NCBI RefSeq assembly: GCF_000269805.1
Contig: NZ_JH711481.1
Coordinates: forward strand, 621,779-685,778
Source of the DNA: Actinomyces massiliensis 4401292
Lineage (GTDB): Bacteria; Actinomycetota; Actinomycetes; Actinomycetales; Actinomycetaceae
Length of the DNA: 64,000 nucleotides
Direction: 5' to 3'
Below are positions 34,324-42,418 of this stretch, piece after piece; position 1 is the first letter of the stretch; each line of letters opens with the position of its first letter. Below the pieces are notes generated by a model. That model searched no databases, was not told where the DNA came from, and worked only from the letters and a program-made list of their open reading frames with translations. The position numbers and the translations under genes were made by a program.

Positions 34324-35357
34324 CCACGGTGCAGAACGACGTCGGCGCGGGCTCGCCGAGACCCCGGGCGGAGAGCAGCGGCCCCCCGGCAGGAGACCTC
34401 ATGACGACGGGATCCGGCCTGCTCGCCGGGATCGACCCGTCGGCGGAGGAGCGCTCGCCGGCCGAGGGCGGTCCGAGCGCCGCCTCGGTTCCGACGGGCC
34501 GGGATGACCGGGATGGTCGGGATGATCGGGATGTCGACTGGCTGTATGCGCGCATCTACTGCGACGGCGGGGACGACACCGACGCCCTGCTGCCCGACAT
34601 CGCGCGATGGGTGGATCAGATCCGCGCCCGCCGGCCGATCCGCTCCGTCCACTTCCTGCGCTTCATCGACCTGCGCGGCCACCATGTAAGGCTGCGACTG
34701 CAGGCCGCTTCGGATGTGCTGGACGAGGCCTTCGATCGTCTTGACGCCCTGGACGCGGCATCCCGGCGGGCGCGGGTGCGCGTGGTCGAGCGACTCGTCC
34801 CCGATCCGATGACCGCCCCCACCGGCAGCGGCCGGGCGGGCGCGGTGTGCTCGGTGTACGGGCCCGAGTACGACAAGTACGGCGGTCCGCCGGGGGTGGA
34901 GGAGGCCGAGCGGCATTTCGACGTCTCCAGCCGCTGGTGCTTGGAGAACCGGGTGTGGACGGTGCCGCGTCCGCTGCCCAGGGTCGCTCTGACCGCTCGC
35001 TTCCTGGCGCGTGCGGCCGCCGTCGGATCATTGCCTGCGGATGAGCTGTTGGGCACGCACCTGCGCACGTGGGGGCCGCGGCTCCCCGAGCGTTTGCGCG
35101 ACGGCGCCGTCCTCGGCCCCGTGGTGCGTCAGGTGCTCGGGTGCCGCCTGGAGGAGGAGCCGGGATGGGAGCGGGTCGATGACCTGGTTGAGCAGTTGGC
35201 CGCCGACGCCGCCCTCACCGCGCGCAGGATCGGTGCCGGCCCCGGCGGGCGCCGGGCCCTCGACGTCATGCACATGGATGCGAATCGTTTCGGCGTCAAC
35301 CCCGCCGAGGAGTGCGTCGCCGGGGTGTGCGCCCGCTACCTGCTCGGTTCCGGCTGA
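34320..35357 (+). CDS. Thiopeptide-type bacteriocin biosynthesis protein (LanB C-terminal/elimination-like)
   Basis: 345-residue partner of the split LanB, overlapping the previous gene by four bases. After an 80-residue hydrophilic extension come DWLYARIYCDGGDDTD, the IRSVHFLRFIDLRGHHVRLR strand and a GPEYDKYGGPPGVEEAERHF motif with the following DVSSRW, typical of the SpaB_C/thiopeptide-type domain. In thiopeptide pathways this fold either eliminates glutamate to form dehydroalanine or acts as the [4+2] cyclase. With only one copy here, elimination is the likelier role. Last gene of the operon. Confidence 0.8.
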   Translation: MTTVQNDVGAGSPRPRAESSGPPAGDLMTTGSGLLAGIDPSAEERSPAEGGPSAASVPTGRDDRDGRDDRDVDWLYARIYCDGGDDTDALLPDIARWVDQIRARRPIRSVHFLRFIDLRGHHVRLRLQAASDVLDEAFDRLDALDAASRRARVRVVERLVPDPMTAPTGSGRAGAVCSVYGPEYDKYGGPPGVEEAERHFDVSSRWCLENRVWTVPRPLPRVALTARFLARAAAVGSLPADELLGTHLRTWGPRLPERLRDGAVLGPVVRQVLGCRLEEEPGWERVDDLVEQLAADAALTARRIGAGPGGRRALDVMHMDANRFGVNPAEECVAGVCARYLLGSG

Positions 35358-35443
35358 GGCGGTAGGGGGTGGCTGCTGCCGGTGCCACCGTTCCCGCCGG
35401 CGCTTGCGCTTCTGCCGGCTTCTGGCTCCCGCCAGTGCTTGCG

Positions 35444-35516
35444 CGTCGAGGTCGACATTTTCGAATGAGATCGACGGTGCCACCGTCGATCTCATTCGAA
35501 AATGTCTATCTCGACG
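35444..35516. repeat. 73-bp palindromic repeat, copy C
   Basis: Centred on 35480 with one arm mismatch in the inner 57 bases. Both arms carry the same change relative to copy A (GAATGAG paired with CTCATTC), so pairing is kept. It sits between convergent gene ends (RiPP operon and Rrf2 gene). Confidence 0.9.
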
Positions 35517-35536
35517 GGGTGGGCGCGTCGGTTTCT

Positions 35537-36046
35537 CTACCTTCTGGGTTTTCCGGTTTCTCTGTTCGCACCTGATGCGGCGTCGGAGAGGATGGTCGAG
35601 GTGCGGTGCTTGAGCGTGGAGGGAAGGACTGAGACCAGGTCGGCGATCGTCTTCTTCGCGAGTTCGGATCGCCAGGCCGCATCGGCGGAATCCACGAGCG
35701 TGTGAATGATGCACCTACGCCGGCATTCCTCAGGTGTGGCGGCACCGAGGCCGTGACGACGAATGTCCTGACAGGTGAACGCGGGCGCCGTGCCCTCAAT
35801 GGCCTCGAAGACGTCCAGAGCAGTGATTTTCTCCGCTGGAGCGGCCAAGCGGTACCCGCCTTTGGGGCCCGTGGTGGCCACCAGTACGCCCGCGGCGACC
35901 AGACGACGAAGGTACTTGGCCAGGTACGGCTCGGGCAGGTCGTAGAACTCGGCGATCGTCCGCCGTGAGGTCCACGCGCCCTCGGGGGCCTGCGCCAGCA
36001 GGACCGCCGTATGCATGGCCCACTCCACTCCCGTCGAGACGCGCAT
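35537..36046 (-). CDS. Rrf2-family transcriptional regulator
   Basis: 169-residue winged-helix regulator. The DNA-binding part is SRRTIAEFYDLPEPYLAKYL and a TGPKGGYRLAAPAEKI wing. Three conserved Cys lie in TCQDIRRHGLG, EECRRRC, the position of the Fe-S cluster in IscR/NsrR-type proteins, so redox or nitric-oxide sensing is possible. Divergent from an MFS exporter; a perfect palindrome 34 bases beyond its start codon overlaps the exporter start and is the probable operator. Confidence 0.88.
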   Translation of the reverse strand: MRVSTGVEWAMHTAVLLAQAPEGAWTSRRTIAEFYDLPEPYLAKYLRRLVAAGVLVATTGPKGGYRLAAPAEKITALDVFEAIEGTAPAFTCQDIRRHGLGAATPEECRRRCIIHTLVDSADAAWRSELAKKTIADLVSVLPSTLKHRTSTILSDAASGANRETGKPRR

Positions 36047-36079
36047 GGACGTCAGTGTCGCATACTTTCAACGCTTTGC

Positions 36080-36106
36080 TATTGTGGATACATGACATCC
36101 ACAATA
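36080..36106. promoter_or_regulatory. Perfect palindromic operator overlapping the MFS start codon
   Basis: TATTGTGGAT-ACATGAC-ATCCACAATA: perfect 10-base arms with the MFS ATG (36092-36094) inside the seven-base spacer. Placement between the divergent Rrf2 and MFS genes makes it the likely Rrf2 site, repressing the exporter and perhaps its own gene. Confidence 0.75.
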
Positions 36107-37486
36107 CGACATCAGGGCATGATCCTGGCGATACTGCTCGTCGCTGCGTTCATGGGGCAGTTCGACTTCTTCGTCGTGAACGTCGCGGCTCCGGCTGTCC
36201 AGGAGGCGCTGGGGGCGAGCGAGGCCGGACTCGAGCTCATCGTGGGCGGCTACGCCTTCGCGTATGCCAGCGGACTCATCGCGGGTGGTCGCCTCGGCGA
36301 TATGTACGGGCATCGGCGGATGTACCTGTGGGGAATCATGCTCTTCGCGGCGACGTCTCTGCTGTGCGGGGTGAGTGCATCCGCCGGATTCCTGATATTC
36401 GCGCGAATAATGCAGGGTTTTGCTGCTGCGGTCATGATTCCGCAGGTGCTGGCGTCCATCAATGTTGTTCTGCCGGGCGAACGACGCGGGTGGGCCATGG
36501 CCTGGTACGGCGTCGCCACCGGTGTCGGGTCGATTGCGGGCCAGATTCTGGGGGGATGGTTTATTCACGCCGATCTCATGGGGCTGGGTTGGCGCGTTAT
36601 CTTTCTCATCAATGTGCCCATTGCTGTGCTCACGTTCGTGGCGACGCTTCTCATCATTCCTGGCAGTCGGCGTCCGGAGGCGCCCACGATCGATGCGCCG
36701 GGAGCTGTCGGCATCTCCGTGTCGCTGGCTGCCATGCTTCTGCCCTTCGTCCTCGGGCGTCAGAATGGGTGGCCCGTGTGGATGTGGGGCGGTCCGGTTG
36801 TCGGCGTCATCCTTTTATTGATCGTCATTCGTATGGAGAATCGACGTGCGGCGCGCGGTGGTGATCCCGTGCTCGATACGAGGGTCATCGTTATTCCCTC
36901 ATTGGCGCGCGGCCTGATCGCATCCGTACTATTCATGACTTTCTTCGCCAGTTTCATGTTCAGGCTGACTATTCTTCTGCAGCAGGGCGAGCATATCGAG
37001 CCTCTGTATGCCGGATTGGTATTCGCGCCGTCGGGCGTCACGTTTGCACTCAGTTCCCTGCTCATGCGGGGATGGGTTGCTCAGAATCGAGAACGAGCTG
37101 TTCGGACTGGCGCGTGCGTGACCATGATCGGCCTGCTCATCGCCGTCCTGGGTCTGACTGTTGAGGCTCTGCCCACAGTGCCCCTGATCGTGGCGGCGGT
37201 GTGTGCGACTGGATTCGGGAACGGGCTGGTTCTGCCCACTCTCATCGGGCTCGCGCTCTGCGATGTTCCGTTGGCGAAATCCGGCGTCGCCAGCGGGACG
37301 ATGACCGCTTCTCAGCAGTTCGCGGCGTCGGCGGGGGTCGCGCTTCTGGGGACGCTTTATTTCGCGTGCTCCGCCTCGACTGGGCACGAGCATGCGATGG
37401 CATGGACTCTGGTCGTTGACATCGTTCTGCTGATCGCCGTCATTCTTGTTGCCGGGTTGCCGAGGCGTTCAGCGATAGAGGGATGA
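36092..37486 (+). CDS. MFS drug exporter (DHA2-like)
   Basis: Major facilitator with about 14 spans (464 aa). Motifs: FDFFVVNVAAPAVQEALGAS in span 1, GGRLGDMYGHRRMYLWG (motif A) near residue 70, and RIMQGFAAAVMIPQVLASIN (motif B/C region). Probable proton-driven efflux of a toxic compound. The ATG at 36092 has no ribosome site and lies within the palindrome, so the transcript may be leaderless; the alternative ATG at 36119 (after CAGGGC) would shorten the N terminus by nine residues. Confidence 0.85.
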   Translation: MTSTIRHQGMILAILLVAAFMGQFDFFVVNVAAPAVQEALGASEAGLELIVGGYAFAYASGLIAGGRLGDMYGHRRMYLWGIMLFAATSLLCGVSASAGFLIFARIMQGFAAAVMIPQVLASINVVLPGERRGWAMAWYGVATGVGSIAGQILGGWFIHADLMGLGWRVIFLINVPIAVLTFVATLLIIPGSRRPEAPTIDAPGAVGISVSLAAMLLPFVLGRQNGWPVWMWGGPVVGVILLLIVIRMENRRAARGGDPVLDTRVIVIPSLARGLIASVLFMTFFASFMFRLTILLQQGEHIEPLYAGLVFAPSGVTFALSSLLMRGWVAQNRERAVRTGACVTMIGLLIAVLGLTVEALPTVPLIVAAVCATGFGNGLVLPTLIGLALCDVPLAKSGVASGTMTASQQFAASAGVALLGTLYFACSASTGHEHAMAWTLVVDIVLLIAVILVAGLPRRSAIEG

Positions 37487-37506
37487 CTCTCGATTCCCGG
37501 TTCCCG

Positions 37507-37534
37507 CTCCGTCGGTCTCATTCGAAAATGTCGA
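37507..37534. repeat. Half copy of the 73-bp palindrome
   Basis: Only the right arm is present (CGTCGGTCTCATTCGAAAAT, then GTCGACCTCG), just after the MFS stop. The left arm is absent, so this copy cannot form the hairpin; it marks a deletion or rearrangement at the island edge. Confidence 0.75.
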
Positions 37535-37581
37535 CCTCGTCTACCCTGACGGGGGTGGGGTGGCGCATGGGGCGCGTGCGC

Positions 37582-37652
37582 GAGGGAGACGGCGGGGAGC
37601 GGCGGAACCGGTGTACTCCGCGTCAGCCCTCCAGGTGGTCCACCAGCTGGAA
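37582..37652 (-). pseudogene. Duplicated 3' end of purB
   Basis: Read on the minus strand, this stretch encodes QLVDHLEG and stop, the exact C terminus of the real PurB at 42419, with synonymous differences (GAC/GAT, CTG/TTG). The downstream flank is also similar. It marks the boundary of a segment inserted or rearranged next to purB and comes from a diverged allele. Confidence 0.75.
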
Positions 37653-37654
37653 GG

Positions 37655-38880
37655 TCGAGCGCGCCCGCGCCCCCGAAAAGGGAGCGGTTCCTCGGGAAAA
37701 TGGCCTCGTCCCGGGTGGGGTGCACCATCTGGCAGATCTCCTCGTTGCTCAGTGTGGCGCCCACTGACTCCGTCCAGCATTGTCCCGGCGCGCTCTGGTT
37801 CTACCCACGGAGGAGGCTTATTCATGGGCCTCGTCGTTCCTGGTGGGGTCGGTTGGCGGGGCTTGTCTGGGCGGATGTGTCCAAAACGGAGGAGATTAAG
37901 GCCTCGGTGGCCTGGGGTCTCTCCAAGGAACCATGCGATGGCCTGGTGCTTTCGGTATCGCGCTGCATGATGCCCGGGTTAATCTCCTCCGTTTCGGACA
38001 CCTGGCGCGGTCAATGCGCCGTACTGACACCAGAACAGAACTGTTGAACAAGACGCCCCCGGACTCAACCAGCCCCGGGCTCGATCAGTCGCATGTCCCG
38101 CCCTCGACTCTCGAGAACCGCCCAACGCCTCCCCACAAAACGGACACAACCCGCGGAAACATGAGGGAGCTTATGAATAAGCCTCGAGATGATCCCATGA
38201 GCCTTGAGGTACTGCGCGAAGGTTTCGGAAGTGCATTGGCGGCCCCGATCCGAATGAAACATCGTCTCATCTTCACGTGGAGGACGTTTATCTGCTGCCA
38301 TATCGATCGTCTCGCAGGGTAGGGATGTGCGCATTTGGTCGGCCATCGCATACCCAACCACTTTCTTGGTGCAGCAATCCAGAACCGTGGCCAGGTAGAC
38401 GAATCCCTCCCAGGTACGAATGTAAGTAATGTTACCCACCCATTTCACCCCAGGCTCATCGGCCGTGAAATCCCGCTTGTCCAGGTCCGGGCGCGACTCC
38501 AGGTCCGCGGCGGGGACTGTGATGCGGACTTTCTCCCGTCACCGGGCGGCTTCCAGGCCCATGGCCCACATGCGGGGGTAGGCCGTGTTCCCGGTAGATG
38601 CTGATACCCCGTCGTTGCAGGGCGGCGTGGACCCTTCGGTGCCCGTAGGTGCCGTGGGAGTCGTTGAATACCCGCTGTTCTCCGCCGACTGCTCAGTGCT
38701 CGTCTCGGCATCCATGGATTCCGGGTGGTCTTTTCTACATTTCTTGACCTAAACCCCCGCACCGTCTGCGGCACCAGGTCGTAGGACTTCGCGACCTCCG
38801 CGATACTACAGTCCTTCACAGGCCACCTCGCGGACTATTTGCGCTTTGAAATCACTGTTGAGCCTCCGTGCTGCCATGAG
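37655..38880 (-). pseudogene. Degenerate IS3-family transposase, split by a short element
   Basis: OrfA remnant near 38770-38860 (KDCSIAEVAKSYDLVPQTVR) and OrfB remnant with the integrase core at 38186-38448 (WVGNITYIRTWEGFVYLATV, LDCCTKKVVGYAMADQMRT, FHSDRGRQCTSETFAQYLKA). It breaks at HGI. Beyond the 373-bp insertion (37813-38185) the coding resumes; deleting the insertion and one GAG target copy restores HGIISVGRT followed by a DNA motif, as in intact IS3 transposases. Further frameshifts (for example before GATLSNEEICQMVHPTRDEA) and loss of the 3' end show it is dead. Confidence 0.8.
37813..38185. mobile_element. Non-autonomous transposon-like element, copy 1 (373 bp)
   Basis: Terminal inverted repeats GAGGCTTATTCATGGGC / ...ATGAATAAGCCTC with a 3-bp target duplication GAG (37810-37812, 38186-38188). 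Inside is a 23-base inverted repeat (37877-37899 and 37979-38001, one mismatch) containing GTGTCCAAAACGGAGGAGAT. It encodes no recognisable transposase. A related 596-bp copy is at 50474-51069. Confidence 0.8.
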
Positions 38881-39091
38881 CCGATCCCCGCCTCATTTCT
38901 CGAAAGGCGGATCTTTTCCACCACTGTCCGAGAAACGCTGAGACTTCAGTCCTTTTGAAGGTTCGTGGGTGTGCTGGGGCGTCGGAAGGTCGATTGGTCG
39001 GGAGGTTGGAGCGGGTGTGGAGTAGTCTGTACGGGGGTCGTGTTGGGCGGTCTCTGGCGTGGTCAGGTCTCCCGGTGTCGAGGTGTGGAGC

Positions 39092-39436
39092 ATGGTGGAT
39101 AAGCCGAATCAGTACAAGCAGGCGCTGAGCGCGGTGGGTAGTGCCTTCGGCTCTCACGAGGAGCCTTTCGAGACCAGTGGGTATGCCACGCTCGGGGAGG
39201 GGTTCGCTACGTCCATCTCGGGGTCGGCGTGGACGTCGTCTCAGGCTGATACGTATGCGACTGATGTGGCCGGGATCGTCGACTCGGTGCATGCGCTGTG
39301 GAAGAGCGCCAAGGAGCATGTGGCCCAGGATGTTGCTGCGGAGAGCGACATGGTCGACGATGAGGGGGAGGAGTCCTGGAAAGCGCGGTTCCTTGACTCC
39401 GCTGCGGGCGCGCCCGAGGCGGGGGTGCTCCCCTGA
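39092..39436 (+). CDS. Small WXG100-like helical protein
   Basis: 114-residue protein predicted to be mostly helical, with SGSAWTSSQADTYATDVAGI in the middle, a WXG/WxS-type turn seen in type VII (ESX) substrates, and an acidic C terminus. GAGGTG precedes the ATG at 39092. Its stop overlaps the start of the 675-residue protein (TGATG), so the two are translated together; this small-plus-large arrangement is typical of ESX substrate pairs. No recognisable catalytic motif. Confidence 0.6.
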   Translation: MVDKPNQYKQALSAVGSAFGSHEEPFETSGYATLGEGFATSISGSAWTSSQADTYATDVAGIVDSVHALWKSAKEHVAQDVAAESDMVDDEGEESWKARFLDSAAGAPEAGVLP

Positions 39437-41463
39437 TGACGTACATCTACTTGAACTACGACGAGATGAAGATGGTGGTGGCTTCCCTGCTCGCTTTCGC
39501 CAATGGGGCCGAGGATGCCAAGTCAGGGGTTGAGGCGAATAACACGGTCAATGGTTCGGCCGCGGACTTGAGTGCGATGTCCACGCTTCCGGACAAGTCC
39601 CAGGAGCTGAGGGATAAGGCCGCTGAGATCGATGCTCGGGTTGAGCTGGCTAAGACGCAGAACGAGAACGGCATCACCTCCAAGGCGTCGGACGGGACGA
39701 TCGCTTACAAGTTGCCCGATGGGGTGGAGGACACGGTCGCCAACGTCCAGGGAGCTAAGAGCGCCACCCAGGACGCCATTGACCTCAAGAAGGCCCTGGA
39801 GAACCAGGATGCGGCCGCCGCCGAAGAGGTTAGGAGCCGTATCGAGGAGCACCAGGATGATCAGGCCTATGCCACGTCCTTCATCGACACGATCGGTATG
39901 GAGAGCTTCCTGGAACTCGGCATTAACGCCCAATCAATATACAAGCACCCGGAACAAAGTGGCGTTATGGTGTCGAATTCCAATAAGGATGCGGAGTCAT
40001 TTAATGACACTATTTATACATTGGGGCACGTGCTTGCGGCTGCGTCGCAGCCTAACCCGGAGACGCACAAGGAGAACCATTACGAATCCGATATCTATGA
40101 TGTTGTGGTGGCCAAGGGTAATAACGGCCTGGCTTCAGTTGTGACAGCCTTGATGTCGGTACCCGACACCGTTTATGGGACCGAGTTCACTTCTCGTCTT
40201 GCCGAACAGATGGAAACCGAAAAAAATTACGGTGACGGTATCCTTGGTCCTAAATATGGGACCTATCTGGACGGGTATTCTTTGGATCCGTTGACCGGCC
40301 CTCTTTTTGCTATGGGTAATAATCCGGAGGCGGCGGATCGTTATTTCACGCCGAACAATACGGGGACGAATCCTGCTCTTGAGATTCTGGATACTGATGG
40401 TGATGGCGAGGCCGACGGCACCAAGGAGGTGTTCGACCCCTATGATCCTTCGAAGCCTTTCACAACCATCGATGGGCGGACCATCACTCCGCAGGAGAGA
40501 ATGAAGAAGCTTCTTGATCGGAAATGGGACAGAAGAGGCGAGGAGGCCTTGACGGCGGCGTTTGCGGGGGAGTCTGCTAACAAGACCTCTGACAACCCCA
40601 ACCTTGATTACCGGGCGTCCTGGGCCAGTGGTGAGGGGCTGACGTACTTCGGAAAGCAGGATTACTCCGGCTCCTCGGACCAGACGAAGAGGAACCTTGG
40701 CGTGTTCACCGGAAACTACGCTGCGGACCTTGTGGGGATCGGGGATAATTACAACGGGAATAATACCACAGCTGGAGCAGATACGCGCTACGACTACAAA
40801 ACCGAGAATGGCAACGAGTGGCATTCGGCTAAGGAGCGTGAGGGCTCCCTCAAGAGCATCATTGAAGACATCTCCGATAATGATGACGCGATCTCCGCCA
40901 CCGGCCAGGGCATCATGAAGTACACGGAGAAGGCGGCTGACGCGGAGGCGAAGCACGACTCCGCACGGGAGAAGGATGGCGGCATCAAGGGTGGGCAGAG
41001 CGGAATGTACGAAGCATACATGAGCGGCAAATCTGCCACGAAATGGGTCGATGATGTGGCTGATCAGGCGAACAAGGACAGCGACAGTGACGGCAAAAAG
41101 GAGAGAGCCGCCCTGGGTGCCTCATTGAGCGCGCTCGGACTCGTGCCCCACCCAGCTGCAAAAGCGGTGTCGACCGTTGGTTCGGCGGGCCTGACCCTGG
41201 CCAACGCCTACCCGAACGATAAGACGACTGAAACAGGGGTGAGTTCCTCTGATTACAATGCGAGTATCGTGAGGGTCGGGGTGCGGAACGGCCTCGTGGA
41301 CACCAGTGAGTTGCCGACTGACCAATCATGGTACAACCCGAGCACGGGGGAAGTGACAATCAGCAACTCCGAACAACGCGAGCAGTTCGACCGCTGGTGG
41401 GCCGAGCGCGGCGACGACATTGGCCTCTCAGATGACCTCCGCAACTTCAGCAAACCGCAGTAG
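39436..41463 (+). CDS. Large secreted-type protein, DUF6571-like, type VII substrate candidate
   Basis: 675 residues, no signal peptide. The N-terminal 100 residues are helical and resemble WXG/ESX substrates; the middle contains a calcium-loop-like DTDGDGEADGTKE near residue 318 and PYDPSKPFTTIDGRTITPQE. The C-terminal third (ALGLVPHPAAKAVSTVGSAG) is small-residue rich and ends in a short WYNPSTGEVTISNSEQREQF domain. The overall plan resembles DUF6571 proteins of actinobacteria; I cannot assign a toxin activity. Codon use and base composition are lower in GC than the flanking core genes, supporting acquisition. Confidence 0.55.
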   Translation: MTYIYLNYDEMKMVVASLLAFANGAEDAKSGVEANNTVNGSAADLSAMSTLPDKSQELRDKAAEIDARVELAKTQNENGITSKASDGTIAYKLPDGVEDTVANVQGAKSATQDAIDLKKALENQDAAAAEEVRSRIEEHQDDQAYATSFIDTIGMESFLELGINAQSIYKHPEQSGVMVSNSNKDAESFNDTIYTLGHVLAAASQPNPETHKENHYESDIYDVVVAKGNNGLASVVTALMSVPDTVYGTEFTSRLAEQMETEKNYGDGILGPKYGTYLDGYSLDPLTGPLFAMGNNPEAADRYFTPNNTGTNPALEILDTDGDGEADGTKEVFDPYDPSKPFTTIDGRTITPQERMKKLLDRKWDRRGEEALTAAFAGESANKTSDNPNLDYRASWASGEGLTYFGKQDYSGSSDQTKRNLGVFTGNYAADLVGIGDNYNGNNTTAGADTRYDYKTENGNEWHSAKEREGSLKSIIEDISDNDDAISATGQGIMKYTEKAADAEAKHDSAREKDGGIKGGQSGMYEAYMSGKSATKWVDDVADQANKDSDSDGKKERAALGASLSALGLVPHPAAKAVSTVGSAGLTLANAYPNDKTTETGVSSSDYNASIVRVGVRNGLVDTSELPTDQSWYNPSTGEVTISNSEQREQFDRWWAERGDDIGLSDDLRNFSKPQ

Positions 41464-41573
41464 CGTGATGGGACATAAGAGAATCCCGCAGTCGGAGCCT
41501 GTGGTGCAACCGATCGGCGATGATCCCAGTTCAGCCCCCTTGAGCCGCCTCGACGAAAGAAGCCGGTGATCGC

Positions 41574-42311
41574 ATGCCGCTATCGCGCCGCTCCAACGGG
41601 GAGCACGTGAATCCGCCCCGCACTGGCGCCGACCAGGATCGCGGTGATGAGCCGACCACTTACACCCGGCAGCATCTGCTGGTGGTGGGCGCGACTATTC
41701 TCATTGTGCTGGCGGTAGCCGCCGTAGTCATCCGTCCCACATGGCACCCATGGGAGAAGGAGACACCGCCGACCTCCCTGTGCGACGGGGTTTACGCCAC
41801 CTCCGAGATCAACCGCCTCGCCCACATGCAAACGGTAGGCTATTCTGTGTCAGGATCTTACTTGTGCCATATCGAGACCGACAAAGGGGCGCAAGATGAT
41901 TCGGGGCGGCGAATATTCGATATTAGAATCTGGCCATCGAGTAGTTTCGATACCGGTTCCGCTGTCGAATGGGACAGGGATACTCTGGCGTCGGACACGA
42001 GCGGCGATGTCAAGCGTTTCGACGTCCCGGACCTGGAGGGCGAGTTCTACACCTGGGACTACCGTGCCGAGAACACCGCCTACGGGATCTGGGCTACAGA
42101 CCGGTTCTTCCTGGTCGTCGCCTTCTACAATCCGGACCAGCAGCCCGACGGCCCGGCCACCACCGAGCAGGCCCTGGAGCTCATGCCCGACCTCCTGTCC
42201 TACATCGCCCACCAGGCCGACCAGCACGGTGTCCTCCCCAGCACCACACCCACAACCGAACCACCACCCATCGATCCCACCACACAACCCGCAACAGAAC
42301 CCACCTCCTGA
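41574..42311 (+). CDS. Membrane-anchored hypothetical protein
   Basis: 245 residues with a 45-residue cytoplasmic start, one membrane span (LLVVGATILIVLAVAAVVIR) and an extracellular domain with two Cys (SLCDGVY and GSYLCHIE) likely in a disulfide. The tail is Thr/Pro-rich. It follows the DUF6571-like gene in the same direction by 110 bases and may be its immunity, docking or accessory partner. No family recognised. Confidence 0.6.
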   Translation: MPLSRRSNGEHVNPPRTGADQDRGDEPTTYTRQHLLVVGATILIVLAVAAVVIRPTWHPWEKETPPTSLCDGVYATSEINRLAHMQTVGYSVSGSYLCHIETDKGAQDDSGRRIFDIRIWPSSSFDTGSAVEWDRDTLASDTSGDVKRFDVPDLEGEFYTWDYRAENTAYGIWATDRFFLVVAFYNPDQQPDGPATTEQALELMPDLLSYIAHQADQHGVLPSTTPTTEPPPIDPTTQPATEPTS

Positions 42312-42320
42312 AGCAAACCG

Positions 42321-42388
42321 CCTCAATTGGACCGATTCCTCAGGAATGACCAACGTGCGCGTCATTCCCAAGATCGGTCCAGTTGAGG
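42321..42388. terminator. Bidirectional terminator between island gene and purB
   Basis: Long imperfect hairpin: CCTCAATTGGACCGATTCC... (42321-42350) against ...GATCGGTCCAGTTGAGG (42361-42388), loop about 10 bases. It lies between convergent stops. Confidence 0.75.
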
Positions 42389-42418
42389 GAGGGGGCGGCG
42401 GAGCCGGCGCCCTCCGCG

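Noticed and set aside
25153-35357. Classical thiopeptide cluster
   Set aside because: Only one small LanB C-terminal-type protein is present, so a separate [4+2] pyridine-forming enzyme is missing, and the core lacks the usual Ser-then-Ser spacing; cannot be excluded without phylogeny.
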